Assembly: GCA_018433585.1 (NCBI GenBank)
Contig: JAHDQW010000009.1
Span: 1 to 64,000 of the forward strand
Source of the DNA: Candidatus Praeruminimicrobium purgamenti
GTDB taxonomy: Bacteria > Elusimicrobiota > Endomicrobiia > Endomicrobiales > Endomicrobiaceae
Reading direction: 5' to 3'
Length of the DNA: 64,000 bases
Shown here: positions 27,337-37,500 of the stretch, piece by piece
How the letters are laid out: each line of letters starts with the position of its first letter
Position numbering within the stretch: the stretch's first letter is position 1
Notes under the pieces: generated by a model
The model's input: only the letters and a program-made list of their open reading frames with translations
The model's database searches: none
Told to the model about the DNA's origin: nothing
Program-made: the position numbers and the translations under genes

Positions 27337-28065
27337 TTAAAAACTTGAAAAATTTTTTATATTTGAAATTACTTCTATTTTATCATTTACGATATTTACG
27401 ATATGAAAACCATAAACATTAACTACCAGCGTATCATCTATTTTTGAAATTTGATCATTCATTTGACCTTCATAATGCACATGTCCGTGAAACCAAATTA
27501 AAGGCTTAAATTTTTTTAAAAATCTCCTGAAACTTTTAAAACCTCTGTGGCATAAGTCCTCTTTATCATGAATTCCTGCTATAGGAGCATGCGAAACAAC
27601 TATTATTTTTTTCTTTTTGCGGCGTAAAACAAAATCAAGCATATTTTGAATTCTTATTTTCTTTTCAACCCTCTTAACAACAGCAGTCATCTCTTTTTCT
27701 GAAAATTGGAATTTCCCAGGATTATATTTCATTGAGCCTTCAAAACCTACCAAGATGTAATCCCCGTATATTTCCAACCTTGAATGAAGATTAACGCCTC
27801 CCAGTACAAAATGCTCGTCTTTCCCGTATACTTTTGTTACCAATTTATCTAAATAATGTTTATTTTCATATCTGTTTAAAAGAGGATGATTTCCTTCCAC
27901 AAAGAAAAATTCTTTTTGCAAACTGTCTACAAGAAACTCCAAGTAATTCTTGGCTAAATCTCCACAGGAAATTATAAAATCCAAATCTTTAAAAGCGGCA
28001 GATTTTTTCAATATAAAATCTTGAAGTTTTGTATCTTCTTTATCTGAAACGGCAAGAATTTTCAT
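27337..28065 (-). CDS. Calcineurin-like metallophosphoesterase
   Basis: The metal-binding motifs run in the right order: VSDKED (the usual DxH is here DKE), CGDLAKNY, VEGNHP, VVSHAP and HGHVHYE. At 242 residues it is a single-domain cytoplasmic phosphohydrolase of unknown substrate, such as a cyclic nucleotide or nucleotide phosphodiesterase. The missing first histidine occurs in a subfamily, so activity is still likely. The collar-domain gene follows after 11 bases. Confidence 0.85.
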   Translation of the reverse strand: MKILAVSDKEDTKLQDFILKKSAAFKDLDFIISCGDLAKNYLEFLVDSLQKEFFFVEGNHPLLNRYENKHYLDKLVTKVYGKDEHFVLGGVNLHSRLEIYGDYILVGFEGSMKYNPGKFQFSEKEMTAVVKRVEKKIRIQNMLDFVLRRKKKKIIVVSHAPIAGIHDKEDLCHRGFKSFRRFLKKFKPLIWFHGHVHYEGQMNDQISKIDDTLVVNVYGFHIVNIVNDKIEVISNIKNFSSF

Positions 28066-28093
28066 AATAAATACCGCAATAAATTAATATAGA

Positions 28094-28945
28094 TTATTTC
28101 ACAAGATTTTTGACAATATCAGTAAACACTGACGGAATAATATCAAAAAACTTCTTATCTTTATATTTCTCTATAAAATCATGAGCCGTAAAATCAAAGC
28201 CGACGTCATGCCCTGCCTGCTGGCTCAAGAAATATTTATGTTTTTGTATCCAAACATATAAATCCGTATATGTCCTGTTCGAAAATTTTGAAAGAATTTT
28301 TTCTTGTTCTATCAACATAACTGCCGGTAAAAATCTCTTTGCATACCATGTATAAGATGCAAACATCATGGATCTCTTTAAAAGTTCTCCGTCATTATAG
28401 TTCTGTTTAAAATCAATTATTTCCTGATGAAGTTTTGTGTAACTTTTTAATTCAGTAACTTTTAAAGGTCTTATTAAAATATCATTATTTAACAAAGTAC
28501 TTTTTTCAAAAGCATATTCTTCAATTTTTATAAGAAATTTTTTAGTTACCTCAGTATCAAAGGAATACTGTTTGTCTTTTGAAAGTTCAAACGGAAACCT
28601 GACCTCTAAAATCTCTGCATCAATATATTTTGCTTTGAACTCATTTTTTGCAACAGCGACTCTATGGTGACCGTCTATTATAAAATAGCTGTCCAAAATC
28701 TGATATACCTGTATAGGAGGCAGATTAACTCCCTGTTCCATCAATGATTTCATATATTCATATCTGGAACTGCCGTCATATCTTTTAGGCAGCAACGACT
28801 CTGAAAAGTCAAAATATCTGCCTAAACTTCCTACTATATGATCTATAGCTATCGCCTGTATTCCTTTATTTTTTAAGGTATACGTAGGAAAATTTTTTTC
28901 TATTGATGCAAAATCAACTAAAACATTTTTTTTCTTACTTGCCAT
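28094..28945 (-). CDS. ParB/sulfiredoxin-fold domain protein
   Basis: Residues 20-120 contain a ParB-N-like domain with its core motif IIDGHHRVAVAKNEF preceded by LPPIQVYQILDSYF. The helical C-terminal half (YTKLHQEIIDF, MFASYTWYAKRFLPA) has no recognised fold. The gene is not beside parA or any partition site, and no helix-turn-helix is obvious. It is therefore more likely one of the stand-alone ParB-like enzymes (NTP-binding or kinase-like) than a chromosome partition protein. The ribosome site is GGGG, five bases before ATG. Confidence 0.75.
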   Translation of the reverse strand: MASKKKNVLVDFASIEKNFPTYTLKNKGIQAIAIDHIVGSLGRYFDFSESLLPKRYDGSSRYEYMKSLMEQGVNLPPIQVYQILDSYFIIDGHHRVAVAKNEFKAKYIDAEILEVRFPFELSKDKQYSFDTEVTKKFLIKIEEYAFEKSTLLNNDILIRPLKVTELKSYTKLHQEIIDFKQNYNDGELLKRSMMFASYTWYAKRFLPAVMLIEQEKILSKFSNRTYTDLYVWIQKHKYFLSQQAGHDVGFDFTAHDFIEKYKDKKFFDIIPSVFTDIVKNLVK

Positions 28946-28967
28946 TTTCCCCTGCCAAAAAAAAATA

Positions 28968-29053
28968 TGGGTAGAGAGGGAATTGAACCCTCACGGCTCT
29001 TGCGAGCCTCAGGATTTTAAGTCCTGTGCGTCTGCCAGTTCCGCCATCCACCC
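28968..29053 (-). tRNA. tRNA-Leu (anticodon UAA)
   Basis: The minus strand gives a full type II cloverleaf: acceptor GGGTGGA pairing with TCTACCC (one G-U), D arm GGCGGAACTGGCAGACGC, anticodon loop CTTAAAA with TAA, a long variable arm GGCTCGCAAGAGCC, and T arm GAGGGTTCAATTCCCTC. The discriminator is A; CCA is not encoded. A TATAAT at 29063-29068 lies nine bases upstream. A T run follows at once and may end the transcript. Confidence 0.96.
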
Positions 29054-29205
29054 ATACTAAATATTATAAATAACACTAACATTTATATAATGAATTCTAC
29101 AAAATTATTTTTATTTATGCAACATCAATATTCGTCAACAAATTAAATATTTTGAAGCAATAGGAATCATTGCCTTAGGATAAATAAATATATATTATAT
29201 TATTC

Positions 29206-29643
29206 ATGAATAATTTAATTATTTCAGATTGCAGAGAACAAAATCTTGAAAGAATATATGAACTGGAAATAAACAATTCTTATAATCCATGGACTAAAAA
29301 AATGTTTATGGATGAATTTGCAAACAAATCTTCATTTTTTAAAATTGCAAATTTTCAAAACAATATAATAGGTTTTATCATATACCGCATAAATATTGAC
29401 GAAGCAGAAATAATGAATTTAGTAATTGATGCCCATTGCAGAAACAATGGATTCGGAGAAAAGCTGTTACTATATGCAGTTGAAGATATCAAACTTTTGT
29501 GTGCTAATAAAATTTTTTTAGAAGTCAGGGACAGCAATAAAGCCGCAATAAAGCTTTATACAAAAAATGGATTTAAAAAATATAATATAAGAAAAAATTA
29601 TTATACTGTCGAAGACGCCTTATTAATGAAAAAAATTTTATGA
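29206..29643 (+). CDS. rimI: Ribosomal-protein-alanine acetyltransferase-like GNAT
   Basis: The product is a 145-residue GNAT-fold N-acetyltransferase with the RimI pattern: NSYNPWTKKMFMDEF near the N-terminus, the acetyl-CoA loop RNNGFGEKLL, and IFLEVRDSNKAAIKLYTKNGF. RimI acetylates the N-terminal alanine of ribosomal protein S18. Other small GNAT enzymes share these features, so the exact substrate is probable rather than certain. It overlaps the next gene by four bases (ATGA). Confidence 0.85.
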   Translation: MNNLIISDCREQNLERIYELEINNSYNPWTKKMFMDEFANKSSFFKIANFQNNIIGFIIYRINIDEAEIMNLVIDAHCRNNGFGEKLLLYAVEDIKLLCANKIFLEVRDSNKAAIKLYTKNGFKKYNIRKNYYTVEDALLMKKIL

Positions 29644-30995
29644 ATGTAAAAAAAATTTTTAAAATACTGACCGAACAATGGTCAATACTTATACCTGCAG
29701 CAGCTTTATTTACGTTGGCTGTCATAAATTCTTTCATGTACATAGGATTATTGGAAGACGGTCACCACCATTTTTGGAAAGCTTTAATAACAGACAATAT
29801 ATTTCTCGGACATGAAGGAATTTCTCACTTCCCTTATAATTCAAGATATTTTCCTACGCTCCTAAGCCACTTATCCGTAGGCATATCTGTATCTTTAGGA
29901 ATCATTTCAATCAAAAATCTATTATTTATATTTACATTTGTATCTTATATTTCCCCGGTTATTTTTTTAACAATTATTTATCTGAATATACCTAAAGACA
30001 AGAAATTTATTTTTGAATTAATATTGTTGTCATTTTTAATATGTTTAATATATATGGTTTACCAAATTTGGACTGAAAATCTTTCGACAGGACTATTTTT
30101 ATGGATTATTTTTATAATTTATTATTATACGGACTTTAATAATATGTCGAAGATTAACATAATATCTCTTTTATTATTTTCAATAATGCTTATCAGCAGT
30201 CATCCTATGGTTGTAATTTTTATACCATTATTATTATTTTTAGGAATAAGCAAATACATAAAAACTCCAAAAATAAAATTATTTAATAAAATTATAATTA
30301 TACTGAGTTTCATTGCTTTGTTTTGCGCTTGTTTATTTAACATTTATTTCATAATCCATCCTATTTTCCCTTTCAAAGACTACATGTCTTTTACAATATT
30401 TAAAAATACAGATTTTATTTTTTTTCTTATATCAATATTTATGATTTTGTATCTGTCTTTTTCAAAAAATGAAAAAACAAAATGTTACAACTGCACAATA
30501 GCATTTTTCATATTATGTTTTCTTTTGTTCAATATTTTAACCTTTAACGTTAAAACGCATATCGGTTTTACTTACAGAATTTTAGGATTTTACTCACCGC
30601 TGTTTTTTATCTTATTAATACTGGTGTACGCTAAACTGAATTTGTCTTTAAAAATAATTAATATAAAAATACTCAATATGGTTCTTTGTATCGTAATACT
30701 GACAAACTCATTATATTACGGAAAGGCTTGGATGAAATATATAAATAATCTTGAGCAATATATCGTTAAAAGCGAAAAAACAGATATTACTGAAATTATT
30801 CAATATCATATTTATCATCAATATTCTCTGCCTTTCATTTTAATTTTTATACCGTCGCTGTCAAATAATAACAATTTGAAAAATTTTCTTCCCGCCAATT
30901 TTTTTAAAGAAAGTATAAATGAAATTGTTGAAAATAAAAAAACTTTAAAAAAGTTTAACATAGATATTGATAATATAGTTAAATATGATAAATAA
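29640..30995 (+). CDS. Polytopic membrane protein, GT-C-like
   Basis: This 451-residue protein has about ten to twelve hydrophobic helices and a first extracytoplasmic loop with LLEDGHHHFWKALITDNIFLGHEGISHFP. That loop layout recalls GT-C glycosyltransferases but lacks a clear catalytic motif. Base composition is very AT-rich. It starts inside the end of rimI and is followed by a secreted TPR protein. Function unknown. Confidence 0.65.
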   Translation: MNVKKIFKILTEQWSILIPAAALFTLAVINSFMYIGLLEDGHHHFWKALITDNIFLGHEGISHFPYNSRYFPTLLSHLSVGISVSLGIISIKNLLFIFTFVSYISPVIFLTIIYLNIPKDKKFIFELILLSFLICLIYMVYQIWTENLSTGLFLWIIFIIYYYTDFNNMSKINIISLLLFSIMLISSHPMVVIFIPLLLFLGISKYIKTPKIKLFNKIIIILSFIALFCACLFNIYFIIHPIFPFKDYMSFTIFKNTDFIFFLISIFMILYLSFSKNEKTKCYNCTIAFFILCFLLFNILTFNVKTHIGFTYRILGFYSPLFFILLILVYAKLNLSLKIINIKILNMVLCIVILTNSLYYGKAWMKYINNLEQYIVKSEKTDITEIIQYHIYHQYSLPFILIFIPSLSNNNNLKNFLPANFFKESINEIVENKKTLKKFNIDIDNIVKYDK

Positions 30996-31056
30996 TTTGC
31001 AGATTTTTACGCAAATAAATGTTATAATAAAAAAACATTATAAACGAGTGCATATT

Positions 31057-33231
31057 ATGAAAAAAACAACAATTGTTTTATTTGCTTTTCTTTTTATTTT
31101 AAATACAAATATATGTTATGCAAATTATGACGGATACAGGTCATATCTTAGAGGGTTGATTGCTTTAAAAAACGGCAATATTAATTTAGCTACGGAAGAA
31201 TACTCTAAAGTTCTTTCTTTTGATAAAAATGCCGTTTCAGTATATAAAGAGCTTGCAAATATTTACTGGCAGATGGGAAACGGTAAAAAAGCTTTGGAAA
31301 TGGCAAAAGCTCTTGAAGAACTTGACGGAGAAAACATAAAGACAAATACATTCCTTGGCACATTTTACTTATCTGCAAATGAAATGAATCTCGCAAAACA
31401 AACTTGGGAAAAAATATTAAAACTTGATCCGAAAAATGAAACAGCAACGGTATATCTTGCAGCATATTATTATTCTGACAACAAATTACAGGAATCTGCA
31501 GATTATTGGAACAAATTTTTACAACAACAGCCGGAATCATCTGAAGGTTATTTCCAATTGGGTCTTGTTCAGGAAAAACTCGGATTATTCACAGAAGCGC
31601 TTGAATCTTACAAAAAAGTAAATGAATTAAAACCTGAAGCCAGAGAAGCTTATCTTGCAAGGGCAAGAATATATGAGAATAAAAAAGAGTTTAACCTCGC
31701 CGTTAAAGAATATGAGAAATATATCGAGGTTTTCCCTGATAACATCTCAATTCTTTTATATTTGGGAAAATGTTACTTTGAAGAAAAAAGATATTCGGAT
31801 GCCGAAAATGTCTTAATTAAGGCAAAAAAGATTGCCCCTAATAATATTACTCTTCATTATATTCTCGGAATGGTTTATGAAAAGCAAGCAAACATTAATA
31901 AAGCAATAGACACTTTCGAATATATCTCAAAAAATGAACCTACATCCCCTGCCTTTGCAAGATTAGGATACTATTATGCTTTAAAACAAAATTTTAAAAA
32001 AGCAGAATTCTATATTAACAAAGCAATAGAATTGGAACCGTTTAATCATGAATTTTATTATATTTCAGGATTAAATTATATTGATATGGGCAATTATGAA
32101 AAAGCGAAAATATCTCTTGAAAAATCTTTAACATATAAATCTGATTTTTCTGATGCAAAATTTTATTTGGCAATGGTAAATGATAAACTAAACAATTTCA
32201 ATGCGACAGAAACGCTTCTTAAAGAAATATTGGTTTCACAACCCGATAATGTTAGAGTGCTTAATTATCTTGGGTACAGTTATGCAGAAAAAAACATTAA
32301 ATTGGATGAAGCTGAAAAAATGCTTAAACGCGTAATTGAAATATCTCCTAACGATCCCGCTTTTTTGGATTCTCTTGCATGGATGTATTACAGAACAGCA
32401 AAATACCAGGAAGCCGAAAAGTATATTTTTATGGCAATAAATACCGAACCTATATTGCTTGATTCAACACTATATGAACACCTTGGTGACATAAGCATTG
32501 AATTAAATAAATTACAGCAGGCATGGCTTGCTTACGCTATTTCCAGCGACATAGGCTCTGATACTTCAAAAAAGAAATTAAAAATTATTGAAAAGAAAAT
32601 ATCCCAAAAAGATATAAATGAAGCAACTATTGAAAGAGCGTTACATAATTTCAAAAGGATAATTGCCTTAAAAGCAGGATATAAACTTAAAATAAAAACT
32701 CCTAAAGTGAAAACAAATTCATTTGTGTCTGTATTACACGGGAACAAATTCGGATTAAAAGTTTCTTTTGCACAAAAGTTTTCAATGCCTGCTTTCAGTA
32801 TATTTTTAAAAAACGGCACAATGCAGTTTACGCCTCAAGCAATAAAAGATATTATTCCTGACAACGTGTTATCTATGCTTGATTTTGTAAATTTTGTTTT
32901 ATCAAAAGATTTTGAGAAAATGCTTTATTCGTCACAAATAACACAAAAAGGAAATACAGTAACATATTCAAACAACGACTATTTAATAAAAATTAACAAA
33001 AAAGACGGAACTTTTGAAGAACTCTCAAAAAAAGGATTGCTGCAGATGAAAATATCTTCATATAAGAAATTTAATAAAATATCTAAAATTCCTTCAAAAA
33101 TGGTTTTTAATTCAAAAATTGACGATTTTAGCTGCATCATAAAACTTAATTCCGAGTCTTTTCCCGTACAAAGTGATTTTAATATAAAGGATACTGCACC
33201 AGATGATAATAAAAGCACCGGCCAAGATTAA
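31057..33231 (+). CDS. Secreted tetratricopeptide-repeat protein
   Basis: The start MKKTTIVLFAFLFILNTNICYA gives a clean signal peptide; an ATG 24 codons upstream would bury it. After cleavage there are at least a dozen tandem TPR units (for example AYLARARIYENKKEFNLAVKEYEKYIEVFP and NYLGYSYAEKNIKLDEAEKMLKRVIEISP). A C-terminal 200-residue beta-rich region resembles the outer-membrane lipoprotein LolB-like DUF4292 layout (KMVFNSKIDDFSCIIKLNSESFP). No lipobox is present. It probably scaffolds envelope complexes. The end overlaps ispE by 29 bases. Confidence 0.8.
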   Translation: MKKTTIVLFAFLFILNTNICYANYDGYRSYLRGLIALKNGNINLATEEYSKVLSFDKNAVSVYKELANIYWQMGNGKKALEMAKALEELDGENIKTNTFLGTFYLSANEMNLAKQTWEKILKLDPKNETATVYLAAYYYSDNKLQESADYWNKFLQQQPESSEGYFQLGLVQEKLGLFTEALESYKKVNELKPEAREAYLARARIYENKKEFNLAVKEYEKYIEVFPDNISILLYLGKCYFEEKRYSDAENVLIKAKKIAPNNITLHYILGMVYEKQANINKAIDTFEYISKNEPTSPAFARLGYYYALKQNFKKAEFYINKAIELEPFNHEFYYISGLNYIDMGNYEKAKISLEKSLTYKSDFSDAKFYLAMVNDKLNNFNATETLLKEILVSQPDNVRVLNYLGYSYAEKNIKLDEAEKMLKRVIEISPNDPAFLDSLAWMYYRTAKYQEAEKYIFMAINTEPILLDSTLYEHLGDISIELNKLQQAWLAYAISSDIGSDTSKKKLKIIEKKISQKDINEATIERALHNFKRIIALKAGYKLKIKTPKVKTNSFVSVLHGNKFGLKVSFAQKFSMPAFSIFLKNGTMQFTPQAIKDIIPDNVLSMLDFVNFVLSKDFEKMLYSSQITQKGNTVTYSNNDYLIKINKKDGTFEELSKKGLLQMKISSYKKFNKISKIPSKMVFNSKIDDFSCIIKLNSESFPVQSDFNIKDTAPDDNKSTGQD

Positions 33232-34078
33232 TTTATATCTGGAAATTATAAATAAAAGAGAAGACGGATATCACAATCTTGAGTCAATAATGCATACTGT
33301 TTCTTTATGCGATACTCTTGAATTTGAACTTTCTGATAATATTGAATTGTTTTGCAGCGATAAAGATCTTCCGACAGACAAAACAAATCTTGTTTATAAA
33401 ACTGCTGCAAAACTTAAAGAAAAATACAATATAAAAAAAGGAATTAAAATTAATTTAACAAAAAATATTCCTATGGGAGCAGGTCTCGGAGGAGGTTCTT
33501 CTGATGCGGCGGCAACAATCACTGCCCTAAATAAAATTTGGAAAATAAATGCTCCAAAAGAAGAATTGGAACAATTTGCGGCGACAATAGGAGCTGACGT
33601 ACCGTTTTTTTTAACCGGAGGAACGGCTAAAATTTCAGGCATAGGAAATATAGTCGAAAAAATTCACTGTACCAACAAATATTTTTTTATATTAGTTAAA
33701 CCTTCATTCGGTGTTTCAACCGTATATGCTTATTCTAAGATAAAATTTCCGTTGACAAATCAACGTAAAATTAATAAAATTACTCAGGTTTTGAAAAATA
33801 ATGCTTTCTCTAAAGAAGATTTTAGAAATCTTGTTTTTAACAGGTTTGAAGAATTTGTTTTTGATGAATATCAAGAAATATCAACTATCAAAAATATCCT
33901 TCAAAATTTGGGGTGTGTTAGCTTAATGTCAGGTTCTGGTGCTACTGTATTTGGTTTAGTTGCAAATCAAGAAGAATTAAATTCTGTATTTGATAAACTG
34001 CAGCAATACAATTGGAATATATGGGCTGTAAGCTCATTTGAAGTGTATAACAACAGTGTGCATTTGGAGGTACAGTAA
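33203..34078 (+). CDS. ispE: 4-diphosphocytidyl-2-C-methyl-D-erythritol kinase
   Basis: IspE phosphorylates CDP-methylerythritol in the non-mevalonate isoprenoid pathway. It is a GHMP kinase of normal size (291 residues) starting MIIKAPAKINLYLEI. It has the ATP loop PMGAGLGGGSSDAAA at 90-104, the catalytic Asp in ATIGADVPFFL (about 131) and the C-terminal GSGATVFGL. The start lies inside the upstream TPR gene, so translation is coupled. SpoVG follows one base after its stop, the usual ispE-spoVG order. Confidence 0.96.
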   Translation: MIIKAPAKINLYLEIINKREDGYHNLESIMHTVSLCDTLEFELSDNIELFCSDKDLPTDKTNLVYKTAAKLKEKYNIKKGIKINLTKNIPMGAGLGGGSSDAAATITALNKIWKINAPKEELEQFAATIGADVPFFLTGGTAKISGIGNIVEKIHCTNKYFFILVKPSFGVSTVYAYSKIKFPLTNQRKINKITQVLKNNAFSKEDFRNLVFNRFEEFVFDEYQEISTIKNILQNLGCVSLMSGSGATVFGLVANQEELNSVFDKLQQYNWNIWAVSSFEVYNNSVHLEVQ

Positions 34079-34079
34079 G

Positions 34080-34361
34080 ATGACAATAACAGAGGTTAGA
34101 GTTTTCCCAAAAAGTGAAGAAAAGTTGAAAGCTTATGCTGCAGTTACTTTTGACAATGTTTTTGTTGTACACAATCTGAGAATTGTTAAAGGCGAGAAAG
34201 GATTAATGGTTTGTATGCCTTCAAAAAAGAAAAATGACGGCACGTTTAAAGATATCGCTCATCCTATAACAAATGAATTCAGAAGCGAGTTGGAAAAAAT
34301 TGTTTTAGCTGCTTATGAGAAGAAATTAGCTGAAGCTCCTCAAGAACAGCAATCTATATAA
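34080..34361 (+). CDS. spoVG: SpoVG family DNA/RNA-binding regulator
   Basis: This 94-residue protein begins MTITEVRVFPKSEEKLKAYA and contains FVVHNLRIVKGEKGLMVCMPSKK, the core of the SpoVG family. These small proteins bind nucleic acid and modulate transcription or translation of varied targets in many non-sporulating bacteria. The start is set by GGAGG nine bases upstream and one base after the ispE stop; an in-frame ATG 14 codons earlier lies within ispE. Confidence 0.95.
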   Translation: MTITEVRVFPKSEEKLKAYAAVTFDNVFVVHNLRIVKGEKGLMVCMPSKKKNDGTFKDIAHPITNEFRSELEKIVLAAYEKKLAEAPQEQQSI

Positions 34362-34369
34362 GTTTTAGT

Positions 34370-34440
34370 TCCGAGATAGTGTAATGGTAGCACAAGGGAA
34401 TTTGGATCCCTTCGTCTAGGTTCGAATCCTAGTCTCGGAG
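34370..34440 (+). tRNA. tRNA-Gln (anticodon UUG), probable prophage integration site
   Basis: The cloverleaf is complete: acceptor TCCGAGA/TCTCGGA, D arm GTGTAATGGTAGCAC, anticodon stem AGGGA/TCCCT with loop ATTTGGA (TTG), T arm TAGGTTCGAATCCTA, discriminator G. CCA is not encoded. Prophage sequence begins on its 3' side with no further host gene, the usual arrangement when an integrase uses a tRNA 3' end as attB. Confidence 0.95.
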
Positions 34441-34463
34441 TACTACGAATAAAATCACAAAAC

Positions 34464-34520
34464 GCTTGATAATTAAAGATTATTTACAATCTACTGAATT
34501 ATCAAGCATTTTTTATTTAT
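34464..34520 (+). terminator. Hairpin and T-rich tract after tRNA-Gln
   Basis: A perfect 11-bp stem, GCTTGATAATT (34464-34474) with AATTATCAAGC (34497-34507), encloses 22 bases and is followed by ATTTTTTATTTATTTTATTT. It could end the spoVG/tRNA-Gln transcript. It may belong to the phage half of the attachment junction. Confidence 0.65.
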
Positions 34521-34550
34521 TTTATTTAAGCGTATTTAAGGCTATTTAAG
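34521..34550 (+). repeat. Three tandem 10-bp repeats near left prophage end
   Basis: The units TTTATTTAAG, CGTATTTAAG and GCTATTTAAG follow each other without gaps, sharing the core TATTTAAG (first unit differs by one base). The exact 10-base phase puts all cores on one face of the helix. Their place between the tRNA and the last phage gene suits arm-type sites for an integrase or excisionase, which is inference. Confidence 0.6.
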
Positions 34551-34558
34551 TATCAAAA

Positions 34559-34586
34559 CGACCAAAAAGGCATTTTTTGCGACCAA
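34559..34586 (+). repeat. Pair of CGACCAA repeats, 21 bases apart
   Basis: CGACCAA occurs at 34559-34565 and 34580-34586, a spacing of two helical turns, immediately before the stop codon of the last phage gene (34588). Together with the 10-bp repeats they make this 80-base gap look like a protein-binding attachment region. Confidence 0.45.
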
Positions 34587-34587
34587 G

Positions 34588-37500
34588 CTATTTTTTATAT
34601 TTTTCTAAATATTTTTTACCGGCTTGTGTCTGCCGCGTCCCGAAAGCTAAAGCTCTGGCAACTTCCGGTATATTTGATGTATCTAATCTGTATAAAAATC
34701 TGCCTTTGCCGGACCGTACAACGCCGTTATTGTTTATTGCTTGTATTCCGCCCCAAGTTTTACTGATTTGTCCGCCGGCAGGAACAATCCTTGCTCCTAT
34801 ACCTTTTAACGCTTTTAAAGCCTCGTCTCTGTCATTTTCTGTGCCTGCTATATACAACAATAAATTATATCCGCCTTTAAAAAATGGCGATCCGCCAAAA
34901 CGAACTGTACCTAATCCTGGAACGCTATTTAACAAATAATTTTTTAATACTTCAAAAAAATTCTCATCTTTGTCATCGTCTTCCATTTTTAGATTATTTG
35001 GCAAGCCCGCCGCGTCATATATACTGCTTAATATTGCAGTCATTGCAATATACATTATTATTCTGCCGAAAGCTTTGCCTCTGCTGTTAGCTTTTATGGC
35101 TCCTAAACCTTCTTTTGTATATTCTTGTTTTGACTGCTCGGCTTTAATTATTCCTTTAATCATATCTTGTTTAAGCTGCGACCATTCGTTGTATACAAAG
35201 GTATTAAATTGATTTAAACCTACTTTTATCTTGCCTCTGTTAATTGGCGGGCGGTCAACTAAATTGCCGCTTGACTGTGTTCTTTCGGCGACATCGTCGC
35301 CGTATCTTATAGCGTCTTTTTCGTTTAGACCCATATATTTGGCTTGTTCATATCCTGCAATAAATGCTGTGCCAACTTGCAAATGATCTAAAAATGAAAT
35401 CAAGAAAGAAGCTGTTTCTGATATTCTTTTATGAGTATATCCTAATAATTTTGAGCCAAGCAGTCTATCAGATATCATGGCAGGTTCGTAGCTGCGCCCT
35501 GCGCCGATTCTTGAATTATTTTTATAAAAAAGACGACCGGAAGGCGTTAACATACGCAATGCGCCTTTAATTGCAAATACATTTGTTTCGGCGACAGTAT
35601 TCCTTGAAGACAAGAACTGCGTAATTGCCGTGCTTAAATTTCCACCGATAGAACCTGCAGAAAATAGTTTATTCGTTTCGTTTAAAATCGTTGCAGTGGT
35701 TTGAAATTCTTTGTCAATCAATTCACGCTTTCCTGATAACGAATTAATATAATTTGTAAAATATTTATACGCATTTGGCATTTGCATTGCAAACAAACTA
35801 AATTTTTGAGGTTTATTCCCTTCGTATTCCCCGACCGTTTCAACTTTGTACTCAAGTATATCTCTGCCGTTTTTGATTGGTCTTGTAAAATGTATATTTT
35901 TAAGGACCGGCTCTAAATATGTAAAATAAGATTTTTTAGCGTCCTTAATAGTTTTGTATCCCAATCTTGGTTTGGCAAACTTAAAAAACGGGCTGTTTGG
36001 TTTTGTATACATTGATATAGACAACATCGACGCCGGCACGTCTGTAAGGTTATTACCGATATATTGCAATATCTCGTCAACGGCGTTAAGTTCCATTAAA
36101 TGCGTTATATAATTCGTTCTTTTGTGTACTAAATCTTTTCCGATTGCCGCCCTTTCTTTGTTTAATCTGTCTATATAATCGTCATACTTAATTCTTAGCC
36201 ATTTTCCAACTCTTTGGATAGTATCAAAATTTGGCTTGCCGTTTAACTTCTCACGGAGCCTATGTCCGTACAACTTATCAAATTGCTCTTGCGTAACGAT
36301 TCTTGTAATTCCGAAATTTTCCTGATCATTTTTTATTACTTTTAAAACATCATCGTAAGGCAATGTCTTTGACACTAAATCATCAATATAATCAAATAAA
36401 TCTTGTCTTTCTTTTGCGGTGTTTTCTTTGAATATTTTGTCAATTTGTTCGCTCGTTAATGGTGTATGCTCAACATAATTAAATATGTCTTGTAAAGTTT
36501 GCTTATCTAACCCTCTAAACATTTTTTCTGCTTCGGCTTTTTGTTGCTTCAATTCCATGTTAAAATTTTTATCGGCTTCTTGTATAGGTAATAAAAACTT
36601 TTCTTTAAAAATACCAAAGCGTTTACCGTCAACAACTTCGCAGGCTCTTGTCGGCGCCAATGTTGATAGTTGTCCTGCTTGTCTTGTCGATAAATCAGTT
36701 AGTTTGTTGTCTCTTAATGCGTCTAAAATATCGGTTGGCATATTACGGGTTTGTTTAACAAGCGTATATCTTCCGCCATTCATATTAAAATCGTTACTGT
36801 GCCATTTTTTAGGCGGCTGCTGTTGTGTTTGTGAAGCGTCTTTTGTAAAAGGTTCTAAAATATCGGCTTGTTTTTTTTGTTGGATAGGCTCAATCAAATC
36901 AATAATTTTTCTGCTGTCGTCTTTGATATTTTTTACAAATCTTTCAAACTGTCCTTGTGTAACAATTCTTGTAATACCGAAATTATCTCTGTCTTCCTTG
37001 GACGCTTTTATAATTTCATCATAAGATAAACCTTTTTTAATTTGATTATCAATATAGTCAAATAATTCTTTTTTCTCTTCGGTAGTATTGTCGGCAAGCA
37101 TATCATTAATTTCATCTTGCGACAGTTCTTTTATGCCGTTAGGTATTTTAGTTTTATCTTCCATTCTGTATTTTTTTGATTTTTCAAACAATTCTACTTG
37201 TAAACTTCCGTTGTCGGTTGGAGGCAATAAATCCCTTTCGGAGCTTTTTTTTGCCCGTAGTAAATCTTTTCTTTTTGGTTTTGATATTTTTTGGTTTTCT
37301 TTTGGTTCGTCATATAAATCCTCTCTTTCGTTTGTATTATAATTCTTTTTTTTATTGAAATCAAGAATTTCTTTACGAACTTTTTTTATTAAATACGATG
37401 TTTCGATATAGTCTCTGGTTTTTGCTGCGTATTCTAAATCAGCCATATATTCGTTTGCTAAATCAAACATATCAGATACATTTATTTCGCCTTCATCCAT

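Noticed and set aside
28094-28945. Chromosome partition ParB
   Set aside because: No parA, no parS-like site and no central helix-turn-helix are present; only the N-terminal fold agrees.
36485-37024. Long plus-strand reading frames opposite the giant phage gene
   Set aside because: They mirror the minus-strand coding sequence, have no ribosome site and give low-complexity Ser/Leu/Phe-rich products.
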